Assembly: GCF_040361335.1 (NCBI RefSeq)
Contig: NZ_APNM01000002.1
Span: forward strand, 1-64,000
Origin: APNM01 sp040361335
GTDB taxonomy: Bacteria > Pseudomonadota > Gammaproteobacteria > Nevskiales > Salinisphaeraceae
Direction of reading: 5' to 3'
DNA: 64,000 nt
In this document: positions 27,521 through 36,162 of the stretch, one piece after another
Layout: every line of letters begins with the position of its first letter
How positions within the stretch are numbered: position 1 is the first letter of the stretch
Program-made: the position numbers and the translations under genes
The notes under the pieces: model-generated
What the model saw: the letters and a program-made list of their open reading frames with translations, nothing else
Told to the model about the DNA's origin: nothing
Databases searched by the model: none

Positions 27521-28408
27521 ATGCCGGAAGCGCTCTATCAGTCCGATCTTCGTAGTCTGACCCTGCTCAATCGCGGCAAGGTGCGCGATATCTACGCGGT
27601 CGGCGACGATCACCTCCTGATCGTGGCCACGGACCGCATCTCGGCGTTCGATGTCGTGCTGCCCGATCCGATTCCCGGCAAGGGGGCGGTGCTGACCGAG
27701 GTCTCCGATTTCTGGTTCAACCATCTCGCGGGCGTGATTCCCAATCACCTCGCCGACCTGTCCCTGGCGGACGTGCTGCCGGACTCCGGGGAGCGGGCCC
27801 AGGTGGCGGGCCGCGCGACCATCGCGAGACGCCTGCGGGCCTTGCCGGTGGAGGCGGTGGTCCGCGGCTACCTGATCGGCTCCGGCTGGAAGGACTATCA
27901 ACGTACCGGTGCGGTATGCGGCATCGGCCTGCCCGCCGGCCTGGCCCAGGCCGAGCGGCTGCCCGAGCCCATCTACACCCCGTCCACCAAGGCCGAGGTT
28001 GGGCAGCACGACGAGAACATCGACTTCGACGCCACCGTCGACCTGGTCGGCGGCGAGCTGGCCGCCCGCATCCGCGACGTCAGCCTCGAAATCTACCGCC
28101 GGGCCGCCGAATACGCGCGCGAGCGCGGCATCATCATCGCCGACACCAAGCTGGAGTTCGGCCTGGACGAGGACGACCGGCTGGTCTTGATCGACGAAGT
28201 GTTGACCCCGGATTCGTCCCGATTCTGGCCGGCGGACAGCTACCGCACGGGCATCAGCCCGCCCTCGTTCGACAAGCAGTACGTGCGCGATTACCTGGAG
28301 ACCCTGGACTGGGACAAGACCGCCCCGGGCCCCCGTCTGCCCGCGGACGTGATCGCCAACACCGCCGCCAAGTACCGCGAGGCCCGCGACCGCCTGTTGG
28401 CGGTTTGA
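27521..28408 (+). CDS. purC: Phosphoribosylaminoimidazole-succinocarboxamide synthase
   Basis: PurC ligates aspartate to CAIR in purine synthesis. At 295 residues it is the longer SAICAR synthase type, not the short E. coli type of about 237. Motifs include LNRGKVRDIYAV, ATDRISAFDVVLPDPIPGKG, VVRGYLIGSGWKDY, TPSTKAEVGQHDENI and LIDEVLTPDSSRFWPADSY. It ends about 70 bp from the convergent zinc lipoprotein gene, with a perfect 11-bp stem hairpin between them. Confidence 0.96.
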   Translation: MPEALYQSDLRSLTLLNRGKVRDIYAVGDDHLLIVATDRISAFDVVLPDPIPGKGAVLTEVSDFWFNHLAGVIPNHLADLSLADVLPDSGERAQVAGRATIARRLRALPVEAVVRGYLIGSGWKDYQRTGAVCGIGLPAGLAQAERLPEPIYTPSTKAEVGQHDENIDFDATVDLVGGELAARIRDVSLEIYRRAAEYARERGIIIADTKLEFGLDEDDRLVLIDEVLTPDSSRFWPADSYRTGISPPSFDKQYVRDYLETLDWDKTAPGPRLPADVIANTAAKYREARDRLLAV

Positions 28409-28432
28409 AGGCACGTTTCCGCCGGCGGACGG

Positions 28433-28461
28433 CGGCGCGGCCCCGCCGTCGGGCCGCGCCG
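28433..28461. terminator. Hairpin between convergent purC and AztD-like genes
   Basis: CGGCGCGGCCC (28433-28443) and GGGCCGCGCCG (28451-28461) pair over 11 bp around a 7-base loop. No T-run follows on either strand, so it is not a canonical intrinsic terminator. Its place between two converging stops suggests a bidirectional end-of-transcript structure. Confidence 0.45.
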
Positions 28462-28476
28462 CGGCTGAAGAACGGC

Positions 28477-29796
28477 CTAATGCTCGTGGTCGTGGTCCTC
28501 ATCGTCATGGTCATGGTCGTGGTCGCTCTCGGCGAGCCCGGTCCACGCCAATCCGACGGGAGCGAAGTCCAGTTCGATCGCTTCATCCAGAAGGCCGAGG
28601 GTCTCCAGGTCGAGCACGCGGATGGCGCGTTCGGCGGGGTCGGTGATGAAGGCCAGGTCGCCGGCCCCGCTGAAGGCCAGGACGGGGCTGGTGCCGCCAC
28701 TCGGCGGGACCGAGTCCAGCAGGTGGAGGCGGGTTTCGCGTTGCCAGTCGGTCGTGTCCAGCACGTGCAGATGGCCGGTATTGTCGAGGATCAGCAGGTG
28801 TTCGCCATGCGGGTCCAGACCGTATTGAATCGCCTCCACCGGGTCGCCGTCGCCGTCGGTCGCGCCGTCGCGCCAGTCGATCTCCTCCGCGGTGGCGGTC
28901 TCCGGGTCGATCGCATACAGGTTGTAACCGGGATAGGCGAAGGCCGCGAATCGGGGCAGGTCCGGCCGGCCCAGCACCAGCGCGATCCGCTCGCTGACGG
29001 TCACTTTGGCCTCGTGGAAGTGGTCGCCGTGCAACTCGGCCAGAAGCACGCCGTCCTCGCAGCCGAAGGCGGAGAATGCCCCGTTTGAGGCGCCGCCGTG
29101 CAGGCCCGGGCACGCCGTGGCGAGGCTGCCCTCGTCGTGAAAGTGATCGCCATGCAACTCATACACCGTGATGCCGTCGGCTGGATCGCCGTTGGCGGGG
29201 CTATGGCTGGCGAGGACGAGTTCGCCGAGAGGCTCGGCGATGCCGTGGTGCGCGGTGTCCAGGGTCTGACCGGCCACGACGCCGCCCGCGGTCAGGCTCT
29301 CGTCGGTCAGCAACTGGAATCGGGACAGGTTGGCGGCGCCGGCGTCGCCGTCGTAGAAGAGCGCGGCCTGTTCTCCGTTGATCCGGTAGTGGGTGGGCCG
29401 GACACCGGTCAGGATGAAGCCGAGCATGGCGGGATCGTTGGTGTGGACGTGATCCTCATGGCGTGAAATCCCGCTATCCAGGAGCGCCACCTGATCGTTG
29501 TCGCGCTGCACGAGCAGGGCGTAGCGTGCTTCCGGGCTGGCATGGACGGCGGTGGCCGGGTAGGTGAGCGCGAAATCCGCGATCGATGCCCGTTCCGTCA
29601 GGTCATAGACGTAAACCCGCGAGTTGCTGCCGTTGGCCTCGGTGAACACCAGGCGCCCGGTATGTTCGTGGTCGTGGTCATGGTCATCGCCGCCGGGCAG
29701 GGTGGTGCTGCCCGTGTCGTTGTTGCAGGCGGCGAGCAACAGGGTTGCGGCCAATAGCGACGACACATGCAGGTTACTTATTTTAAAGGATTTCAT
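28477..29796 (-). CDS. His-rich beta-propeller lipoprotein, AztD-like zinc-binding candidate
   Basis: A 439-residue predicted lipoprotein with lipobox LLLAAC (Cys24). A histidine-rich segment DDHDHDHEH lies near residues 37-45 and a second, DHDHDHDDEDHDHEH, at the extreme C terminus; ELHGDHFH occurs twice in the middle. The body looks like a beta-propeller of repeated short strands (RVYVYDL, LHVLDTTD, IRVLDLET). This layout recalls AztD, a periplasmic zinc chaperone with a propeller fold, and fits its position 50 bp downstream of a His-loop TonB receptor. Metal specificity is inferred. A Zur-like motif directly precedes the start codon. Codon use is like the neighbours. Confidence 0.68.
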   Translation of the reverse strand: MKSFKISNLHVSSLLAATLLLAACNNDTGSTTLPGGDDHDHDHEHTGRLVFTEANGSNSRVYVYDLTERASIADFALTYPATAVHASPEARYALLVQRDNDQVALLDSGISRHEDHVHTNDPAMLGFILTGVRPTHYRINGEQAALFYDGDAGAANLSRFQLLTDESLTAGGVVAGQTLDTAHHGIAEPLGELVLASHSPANGDPADGITVYELHGDHFHDEGSLATACPGLHGGASNGAFSAFGCEDGVLLAELHGDHFHEAKVTVSERIALVLGRPDLPRFAAFAYPGYNLYAIDPETATAEEIDWRDGATDGDGDPVEAIQYGLDPHGEHLLILDNTGHLHVLDTTDWQRETRLHLLDSVPPSGGTSPVLAFSGAGDLAFITDPAERAIRVLDLETLGLLDEAIELDFAPVGLAWTGLAESDHDHDHDDEDHDHEH

Positions 29797-29812
29797 GACG
29801 GTTTTCCTGATA

Positions 29813-29828
29813 TAAAACGTTATAACAT
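29813..29828. promoter_or_regulatory. Zur-like operator motif before the AztD-like gene
   Basis: On the minus strand the sequence is ATGTTATAACGTTTTA, 17-32 bases upstream of the lipoprotein start. Its first 12 bases and final TTA are the same as in the element at 31985-32000 ahead of the TonB receptor. The core GTTATAAC is a perfect palindrome and resembles gammaproteobacterial Zur boxes. No other sequence I noticed in the window has this 12-mer. Confidence 0.5.
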
Positions 29829-29846
29829 CTCTTCGAGAGGCGAAAC

Positions 29847-31940
29847 TCAGAATTCAATCTCCACGCCCGTGATCAGGTTGCGGCCGGGAGCGGGCACGGC
29901 ATCGGCCAGAAACGAGGTGTGATTCCAGACTTCCTCGCCCAGCAGATTGCGGCCGCGTACGAACAGCCGGTAACGCTGTCCGGCATCCACCCGGTAGCCG
30001 ATGGTGGCGTTGAGCATCTCGTGGCCGGGGGTCGTGGTCTCGAAGTCGGCGATCTTGCGCTGGTCGCGGACGTGATAGAACTCGGCCTCGGCGTCGAACG
30101 GCCCCCGGAACGTGTTCACCCGCACGCCCAGCCGGTCCGCCGGCATGCGCGGCAGATCGTCGTTGCCGTCGCTCAGCCGGCCGCGGACCGTGTCCCCGAA
30201 CAAGGTGGTCGTTAGTCGGTCGTTCCAGCGGTAGGTGAGCTCCAGTTCACCGCCTACGAATTCGGCGTCGTCCTGCGTGTACTTGATCAGCCGGAACGCC
30301 TCGATCCGGTCCAGGCTGCGGGCGTATATGTAATCGTCGATGCGGTTGTAGAAGACACCGGCATCGAATGTGAGATCGCCGCGAACCCTGCGCAGGTTGA
30401 GGCCGATGTTATGCGAGGTTTCCGGTTCCACGGAGCGGTCGTCCGCTGGGTCGCCGCAGGTCAATTCGGCCGCGACCAGCCCGCATTCGTAGGTATTGGT
30501 CGCGAGGTGCACGCCGCGGGCATACATCTCCTGGGCATTCGGCAGACGTTGCGAGCGCGAGAGGGACAGGGCCAGGTTGTAGTCGGGACGGACTTCCCAG
30601 ACCAGGCCCACGGAGGCGGAGTCGGCGGACATATCCGACGACGGGCGATTGATCGGATCCTTCACGGGATTCAGATCCCGCCGCTCGTGCCGCGCCCCGA
30701 CCTCCATGTGCCAGCGCTCGGACAGGCGGTAGCGTTCGATCGCGAACACGGCGACGGTTTCCGTGTCGGTCTTGGGCATGAAGGCCTCGGTGCCCTGGGT
30801 GTTGAACTGGCTGTCCGAATACTGGGCGCCGACGATGCCCCGCCAGCCGGCCAGCGGTGCGTGCTCGACCTCCACGCGGGTCTCGTAGCCTTCGTGCCGG
30901 AAGGTAGTGCCGGCCACGCCGTGTTCGACCTCGTCGTGTCGGTAGTCGCCATGGCTGGAACGCACGCGCACGCGCTCTATGCCGGCCGTCGACGGCCGGT
31001 ATTCGGCGCGCAGGTCGACCCGGCGGCTGTCCAGGTCGACGTACGGCGATTCGCCACCGTGATCATGGTCGTGATCGTGTCCCGCCCCGCCGCAGACCAG
31101 GCTGTCCCCGTCGGCGGTGCAGTCCTCGAATTCGTGGCTGTGCCCGGGCAGGCCGTATTTGTCCGCGCGGTCGGAATAGGCGATGCCGATATAGCCCTTG
31201 TCCCCGATCCAGGAGGCGCCCAGCGTGCCCGTGTCGCTCTCGGCGAAGGTGCCGTCGATCGTCGGCACGGTGAACCCGTTGACCTCGTAATCGTCCGCGT
31301 CGCGGCGCGCGCCCTCGACCCGGATGGCGAATCGGCCGGCGGCGGGGAGGGTGACGCCGAAGGCGCCGGCCCGTTCGTCGGCCGCGGTATCGCCGCGCAC
31401 GGAGGCGAAGCCGTCGGCCATGCCGTCCGGCATCCGGGTCGGGATCTTCTCGTCGAGAACATTGACCACGCCGCCGATGGCGCCGCCGCCGTAACGCAGG
31501 GTCGCCGGGCCGCGCAAGACCTCGATCTTGCGGGCCAGCATCGGTGTCACGGTCACCGCGTGATCGGGTGAGATCGCGGAGGCGTCGAACAACGAGGCAC
31601 CGTCCGACAACACGCTGACGCGGGGCGAGCGTTGCCCTCGGATCACGGGGCGGCTGGCGCCCGCGCCGAATGCGTCCGAATGCACGCCGGGCAACCCGTC
31701 GAGCGTGTCGCCCAATGTCGCCCGGCTGTTCGTCAACAGATATTCGTCGTCCAGCAGGGAGAATGACGCGGGCGTGTAATCGGCGTCGCCGCCGAACGGC
31801 AGGGCGGATATCTCGATCGGTGCCAGTTCGTTCGTGGTGTCCCGGTTCGTATCGTCAACCGTGGCGGCGGATGTTGAAGAGAAGGCAATGCCCAGCAGGG
31901 CGCTTACGGCCTGCATGGTCCGAGGGTGGTTGTTTGGCAT
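29847..31940 (-). CDS. TonB-dependent outer-membrane receptor, ZnuD-like
   Basis: A 697-residue TonB-dependent receptor. It has a signal peptide, a plug domain (YLLTNSRATLGDTLDGLPGVHSDAFGAGASRPVIRGQRSPRVSVLSDG region) and a 22-strand-type barrel ending in ITGVEIEF, with a terminal aromatic residue. An extracellular loop near residues 287-300 holds AGHDHDHDHGG, flanked by Cys residues, as in the zinc receptor ZnuD. This metal-binding loop and the His-rich lipoprotein downstream support zinc uptake across the outer membrane. Copper or nickel cannot be excluded. A Zur-like motif lies 45-60 bp upstream. Confidence 0.82.
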   Translation of the reverse strand: MPNNHPRTMQAVSALLGIAFSSTSAATVDDTNRDTTNELAPIEISALPFGGDADYTPASFSLLDDEYLLTNSRATLGDTLDGLPGVHSDAFGAGASRPVIRGQRSPRVSVLSDGASLFDASAISPDHAVTVTPMLARKIEVLRGPATLRYGGGAIGGVVNVLDEKIPTRMPDGMADGFASVRGDTAADERAGAFGVTLPAAGRFAIRVEGARRDADDYEVNGFTVPTIDGTFAESDTGTLGASWIGDKGYIGIAYSDRADKYGLPGHSHEFEDCTADGDSLVCGGAGHDHDHDHGGESPYVDLDSRRVDLRAEYRPSTAGIERVRVRSSHGDYRHDEVEHGVAGTTFRHEGYETRVEVEHAPLAGWRGIVGAQYSDSQFNTQGTEAFMPKTDTETVAVFAIERYRLSERWHMEVGARHERRDLNPVKDPINRPSSDMSADSASVGLVWEVRPDYNLALSLSRSQRLPNAQEMYARGVHLATNTYECGLVAAELTCGDPADDRSVEPETSHNIGLNLRRVRGDLTFDAGVFYNRIDDYIYARSLDRIEAFRLIKYTQDDAEFVGGELELTYRWNDRLTTTLFGDTVRGRLSDGNDDLPRMPADRLGVRVNTFRGPFDAEAEFYHVRDQRKIADFETTTPGHEMLNATIGYRVDAGQRYRLFVRGRNLLGEEVWNHTSFLADAVPAPGRNLITGVEIEF

Positions 31941-31984
31941 GGTCGCTCGTTGTCTGGGGAACGCGATTCGTTTCTAAAATAGTT

Positions 31985-32000
31985 ATGTTATAACGTATTA
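31985..32000. promoter_or_regulatory. Zur-like operator motif upstream of the TonB receptor
   Basis: The plus strand reads ATGTTATAACGTATTA, sharing 15 of 16 positions with the motif at 29813-29828 in its inverse orientation. The palindromic core is extended to TATGTTATAACGTA with one mismatched pair. It sits in an AT-rich island in otherwise GC-rich DNA, consistent with promoter DNA. Direct Zur binding is inferred. Confidence 0.5.
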
Positions 32001-32164
32001 ATAATGTGGGCAAGTAGCCGTGGCACATGTCGTCGTTCGCTGACCGCGAGGACCGGGTAACGCGACTGCCCGGGATTCAGCCGGTGCTGCCGGGTGGCAC
32101 GGAATCCCGGCGGCCGCTGTCACGCGCGGATTCGCCCGCGGATCGTCGGCGCAGGAACGGGCAC

Positions 32165-32192
32165 TTGATTTCGCCAAGAATCCTTGTATCTT
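32165..32192 (+). promoter_or_regulatory. Possible sigma-70 promoter for the histidine kinase
   Basis: TTGATT (32165-32170) and TATCTT (32187-32192) are separated by 16 bases and lie about 65 bp ahead of the kinase start. The 316-bp gap 31941-32256 between the divergent receptor and kinase genes holds this, the Zur-like motif, and a small TCCCT/AGGGA hairpin near 32210-32225. I see no gene in it. Confidence 0.3.
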
Positions 32193-32256
32193 CTGGACGG
32201 AAGTCGCGCTCCCTCCGGAAGGGACGCCGTGTGCGAGAGCGAGAGGGGAGACCGGG

Positions 32257-34062
32257 ATGCGGGTAAAGCCGATCCTCGTCGGGGCCGCCGCGTTGCTGGC
32301 GGTCGCCGGTTTCGGATTTCTGGTGGTGGCGATCCAGGCCCTGGAGCAGGGCAACGAGTCCGAGGTCCGCGCCGAATTGCGGACGTTCGACCGTCTGGGC
32401 GCCCATTTCAACGAAGAGCTGGCGCGGGCCCGGCTGTACGTGGATGTGCAGCAGGACGACCTGCTGCGGCACATCGAGCGTATGCGCGAGTTGGCGAGCC
32501 GGCTCGGCGACGGCGACACGCCCCTGCGCGGGCTCGATCCGCGGGTGGATGCCGCCCTGGACGCGTACCTCGCGAGCCTGCGCGAGAAGATCGACCTCGC
32601 CACCGAGTACGAGAGCCGGAATCTCGCCCTGATCAATGCCCTGGAACTCATTCCCTGGGAATCCGACCGGATTCTCGAGGCGCTGCCCGACGAGAACCGC
32701 GGAACCCGTTCCCTGGTCCTGGCCCTCAACAAGGAAGTGCTGACATACGGCATCCTGCCGCGTCCCGACAACCTGGGCCGGGTCGAGGATCTGCTCTATG
32801 AGTTGAGCCATGTCCCGCCGGACTTGCCTGCCGAAGTGCAGAACCCCCTGGTGAAGCTGTCCTCGCTGGGCAACGCGGTGCTGATCCAGAAGCCCTGGGT
32901 CCAGACCAACATGGAGACGCTGCTCGCCCATCCGGTGGGCGGGAAGCTGTCCGACCTGCAGTCGGCCTACAACGGCTACCGGGCGGAGCGGCTGGCGCTG
33001 GCGGGGCAGTACCGATGGCTGCTGGTGGGCTATGCCGCGGCCCTGCTGCTGGGTCTCGGCTGGCTGGGGTGGCGGTTGCGCGACAGTTACCGCAGCCTCG
33101 ACCTGGCCAACACCCGGCTGCACGAGGCGAACCGGGACCTCGAGGAGAAGGTCGCGGAACGCACCCGGCATCTGGAGGATACCCTGGCCGAACTGAAGAC
33201 TTCCCAGACCCAGCTCATCCAATCCGAGAAGATGGCCTCGCTGGGCCAGATGGTCGCCGGCGTCAGTCACGAGATCAACACGCCCCTGGGCTACGTGCGC
33301 AGCAACAACGACATCGTCGCCGAATCCCTGGACGAGCTGGATGCCCTGCTGCGGTCGTACCGGGACACGCTGGCGATGCTCAATCGTCCGGACGCCGACC
33401 TGGACGAGGCCGCGCGCGCCATGCAGGAGCTGGAGACGCTGCAGCGGGAAGTCGATCCGGACGGGGTCTGGGACGAACTGCGGCAATTGTTGGCCGACAA
33501 CCGGCACGGTCTGGCGCAGATATCGGAGCTCGTCGGCGACCTCAAGGACTTCAGCCGCCTGGACCGTTCGCGCACCGAGTACACCGATCTCAATGCGGGG
33601 CTGGATGCGGCGCTCAAGATCTGCCGGAACGTGCTCAAGGATCGCATCGAGGTGGTCCGGCGCTACGGCGAGCTGCCGCAAGTCGAATGCGCGCCCTCCC
33701 AGATCAACCAGGTCTTCCTGAACCTGATCACCAATGCCGCGCAGGCGATCGAGGGCGAGGGCCGGATCGTGCTCACCACGCGCCGCGACGGCGATCGCGT
33801 GGTGGTGCGCATCCGCGACACCGGCAGCGGCATGGACGAGGAGACGCGATCGCGGATCTTCGACCCCTTCTACACCACCAAGCCGGTGGGCGAGGGCACG
33901 GGGCTGGGGCTCGCCATCTGTTACCGCATCGTCAACGAGCACGACGGGCGCATCGTGGTCGCGTCGGCGCCCGGCAAGGGCACCGAGTTCGCGATCGTGC
34001 TGCCGCTGCGCCAGCCGGACGAGCGCGACAGCGCGGCCGCCGCCGCGACCGCCGAGGCCTGA
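32257..34062 (+). CDS. Sensor histidine kinase
   Basis: A 601-residue membrane kinase. A first transmembrane helix (residues 7-27) and a second (about 252-272) bracket an all-helical periplasmic region of some 220 residues, possibly of the DAHL type. A coiled coil (LHEANRDLEEKVAERTRHLEDTLAELKTSQ region) leads to the H box MVAGVSHEINTPLGYV with phospho-acceptor His337. The ATPase domain has the N box FLNLITNAAQAIEG, G1 IRDTGSGM, F box FDPFYTTKP and G2 GEGTGLGLAI. The response regulator follows after 17 bp. The signal is unknown. GAGGGGAG provides a clear ribosome binding site. Confidence 0.93.
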   Translation: MRVKPILVGAAALLAVAGFGFLVVAIQALEQGNESEVRAELRTFDRLGAHFNEELARARLYVDVQQDDLLRHIERMRELASRLGDGDTPLRGLDPRVDAALDAYLASLREKIDLATEYESRNLALINALELIPWESDRILEALPDENRGTRSLVLALNKEVLTYGILPRPDNLGRVEDLLYELSHVPPDLPAEVQNPLVKLSSLGNAVLIQKPWVQTNMETLLAHPVGGKLSDLQSAYNGYRAERLALAGQYRWLLVGYAAALLLGLGWLGWRLRDSYRSLDLANTRLHEANRDLEEKVAERTRHLEDTLAELKTSQTQLIQSEKMASLGQMVAGVSHEINTPLGYVRSNNDIVAESLDELDALLRSYRDTLAMLNRPDADLDEAARAMQELETLQREVDPDGVWDELRQLLADNRHGLAQISELVGDLKDFSRLDRSRTEYTDLNAGLDAALKICRNVLKDRIEVVRRYGELPQVECAPSQINQVFLNLITNAAQAIEGEGRIVLTTRRDGDRVVVRIRDTGSGMDEETRSRIFDPFYTTKPVGEGTGLGLAICYRIVNEHDGRIVVASAPGKGTEFAIVLPLRQPDERDSAAAAATAEA

Positions 34063-34079
34063 ACGGGAGAGCCACGCGC

Positions 34080-35027
34080 ATGAGTCACGATACCCCCAAT
34101 GCCAAGCCGCGCGTGTTGTTCGTGGACGACGAGCAGCGCATTCTCACCAGTCTCAAGATGCTGTGCCGCCGGGATTACGACGTGCGCATCGCCCATGGCG
34201 GCGAGGCCGCCCTGGAGGTGTTGCGCAATGCGCCGGTGGACGTGATCGTCAGCGACCAGCGCATGCCGGGCATGACCGGTATCGAGTTGTTACGGCAGGC
34301 GCGCGAACTGCAGCCGCGCGCGATGCGTCTGCTGTTGACAGGGTATGCCGACCTGAACGCCATCATCGGCTCGATCAACGAGGGCGAGATATTCCGCTTC
34401 ATCAGCAAGCCCTGGTCCAACGACGATCTCAAGGCGACGTTGGCCCAGGCCGCGGAGGCGGCGGGTATCGATGTCGCCGACGAGGCGCCCGCGCCGGAAA
34501 GCGGTGGCGACGCCCCGGCGGCGGCTCCCGACTCGCAGCCCGGCGTTCTGGTGCTGGAGCCGGACGAGACCCGCCGGCGGGCGTTCCGGGACGTGCTCGG
34601 CGACGAGTGCCGGCTGTTCGAGGCGGAGACCCTGGACGGCGCCGTGGAACGGCTGCAGCAGCACGACATCGGCGTGATCATCTCGGACGTGCGGGTGCAG
34701 GGCACGCCGATCGTGGACCTGCTGAACCCGCTCAAGCGTTACCAGCCGCACCTGGTGTCGATGATCCTGACCGACCGTGCGGACGCGCACGATGCCATCG
34801 AGCTGATCAACCGCAGTCAGGTCTACCGTTTCCTGTTACGCCCCCTGCGGCCGGCGATGTGCCGTATCAGCGTGCGTTCGGCCCTGCAGCAGCACGCCGC
34901 GCTCAAGCGCAACCCGGAGCGTACCCGCCGCCACCGCGTGCAGGAGACCGACGAGCGTGCCGGCGGTCTCGGCGAGGGGCTGGTCAACCGCATCCGGATG
35001 ATGCGGTCGCGGCTGGGGCTGACCTAG
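34080..35027 (+). CDS. Response regulator with two receiver domains and no output domain
   Basis: A 315-residue protein starting MSHDTPNAKPRVLFVDDE. The first receiver (about residues 10-125) has the full active site Asp16-Asp17, Asp59 (VIVSDQRMPG), Thr87 and Lys110 (ISKPW). An Ala/Pro linker leads to a second receiver (about 154-265) that keeps Asp203 (IISDVRV) and Thr231 but has Arg254 where the invariant Lys should be. It also has EPDE instead of DD, so it is probably degenerate. The rest is a basic tail with no DNA-binding, HD-GYP or GGDEF domain. It may work by protein contact or as a phosphate sink for the kinase upstream. Confidence 0.87.
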   Translation: MSHDTPNAKPRVLFVDDEQRILTSLKMLCRRDYDVRIAHGGEAALEVLRNAPVDVIVSDQRMPGMTGIELLRQARELQPRAMRLLLTGYADLNAIIGSINEGEIFRFISKPWSNDDLKATLAQAAEAAGIDVADEAPAPESGGDAPAAAPDSQPGVLVLEPDETRRRAFRDVLGDECRLFEAETLDGAVERLQQHDIGVIISDVRVQGTPIVDLLNPLKRYQPHLVSMILTDRADAHDAIELINRSQVYRFLLRPLRPAMCRISVRSALQQHAALKRNPERTRRHRVQETDERAGGLGEGLVNRIRMMRSRLGLT

Positions 35028-35050
35028 CGCGGCAGGGCCGCGTCGTTCCC

Positions 35051-35129
35051 CGTTTCAGGTTTCGTGTTTCGTGACGCCGTTGCAGGGCATCCGCCGCGGC
35101 CCCGCTGTCCGAGAAACATGAAACGCGAC
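35051..35129. repeat. Imperfect inverted repeat of GTTTC units between convergent genes
   Basis: A left arm at 35051-35071 (CGTTTCAGGTTTCGTGTTTC) and a right arm at 35110-35129 (CGAGAAACATGAAACGCGAC) are partly complementary. They lie between the response regulator stop (35027) and the prpB stop (35146). A similar GGTTTC-type hairpin occurs at about 21809-21880 between trpC and osmC. It may end transcription from both sides. Confidence 0.55.
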
Positions 35130-35145
35130 ACGGGCGGTGTCTCCG

Positions 35146-36012
35146 TCAGGAGGTGCCGCCGAACAGCTCGTCCAGCTTGTCCTCGTATTCGTGGTACCCG
35201 AGGTGCTCGTAGAGCTCGTTGCGGGTCTGCATGGCGACGACCACGTTCTTCTGGGTGCCGTCGGCGCGGATCGCGCCGTAGACCTCCAGGGCCGCCTTGC
35301 TCATGGCGCGGAAGGCGGACAGCGGGTAGAGCACCATGCGCACGCCGCGCTCGGCCAGCTCGTCCTTGTGGTAGAGATCGGTGGCGCCGAACTCGGTGAT
35401 GTTGGCGAGCACGGGCACGCCCAGGTCGACGAAGCGGCGGTACATCTCGATGTCGGTCATGGCCTCGGCGAAGATGTAGTCGGCGCCGGCCTCGACGCAG
35501 GCGGCGGCGCGCTCGACCGCGGCATCCAGGCCCTCGACCGCCAGAGCGTCGGTGCGGGCCATGACCTTGAGCTCGTCGCGCGCGTCCACGGCCGCCTTGA
35601 CCCGGTCGACCATCTCTTGCTGGGTGACGATGGCCTTGCCGGGACGATGGCCGCAGCGCTTGGCCGCGACCTGGTCCTCGATATGCACGCAGGCCGCGCC
35701 GGCGCGCTCCATCTCGCGGATGGTGCGGGCGATGTTGAAGGCCGAGCCCCAGCCGGTGTCGATATCCACCAGCAGCGGTGCCGGGGTGGCGGCGGTGATC
35801 CGGCGCACATCCTCGAGCACGTCGTTCATGGTGGTCATGCCCAGGTCGGGCAGGCCGTAGGAGGCGTTGGCGACGCCGCCGCCGGAAAGGTAGATCGCGC
35901 GGAAACCGCTATGCTCCGCGAGCATCGCGCTGTAGGCGTTGATGGCACCCACGATCTGCAGCGGGTTCTCGGTTTCCAGGGCGGATTGGAATCGTTGCGC
36001 GGCGCTCGCCAT
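35146..36012 (-). CDS. prpB: Methylisocitrate lyase
   Basis: PrpB splits 2-methylisocitrate to pyruvate and succinate, the last step of propionyl-CoA disposal. The 288-residue ICL-superfamily enzyme has the catalytic KRCGHRPGK loop with Cys120, the metal-binding DIDTGWG, VHIEDQV and ARTDA. Residue choices and short length separate it from isocitrate lyase. The start at 36012 has GGAGAGA upstream. No prpC, prpD or acnD is next to it. Propionyl-CoA arises from odd-chain alkanes, which would explain its presence beside the alkane genes. Confidence 0.93.
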   Translation of the reverse strand: MASAAQRFQSALETENPLQIVGAINAYSAMLAEHSGFRAIYLSGGGVANASYGLPDLGMTTMNDVLEDVRRITAATPAPLLVDIDTGWGSAFNIARTIREMERAGAACVHIEDQVAAKRCGHRPGKAIVTQQEMVDRVKAAVDARDELKVMARTDALAVEGLDAAVERAAACVEAGADYIFAEAMTDIEMYRRFVDLGVPVLANITEFGATDLYHKDELAERGVRMVLYPLSAFRAMSKAALEVYGAIRADGTQKNVVVAMQTRNELYEHLGYHEYEDKLDELFGGTS

Positions 36013-36127
36013 GGGGTCTCTCCTGCGTTGATCACGAAACCGCCCCCGGGGGTCCGGGGGCGGGAGCGAGCTTCGCATTCTACCGCAGGGCCGTCGCCAC
36101 CCGGCAGGGTGGTCGACGCAGGCGGGT

Positions 36128-36146
36128 CGCCGCCCCGGGGGCGGCG
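36128..36146. terminator. GC-rich hairpin after the aldehyde dehydrogenase gene
   Basis: CGCCGCCCC (36128-36136) pairs with GGGGCGGCG (36138-36146) 17 bp beyond the aldehyde dehydrogenase stop. A second stem, CCGCCCCCG/CGGGGGCGG, is found near 36044-36062 just ahead of prpB. Neither is followed by a T-run on the minus strand, so termination is only suggested. Confidence 0.3.
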
Positions 36147-36162
36147 GTGCCCCGGCGGTCTT

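Noticed and set aside
26947..27522. Minus-strand open frame over the CopD-like gene
   Set aside because: The plus-strand frame encodes four clean membrane helices with conserved His; the other is a charged shadow.
31998..32771. Minus-strand open frame over the kinase 5' end
   Set aside because: Ser/Arg-rich shadow of the kinase gene with no domain or ribosome binding site.
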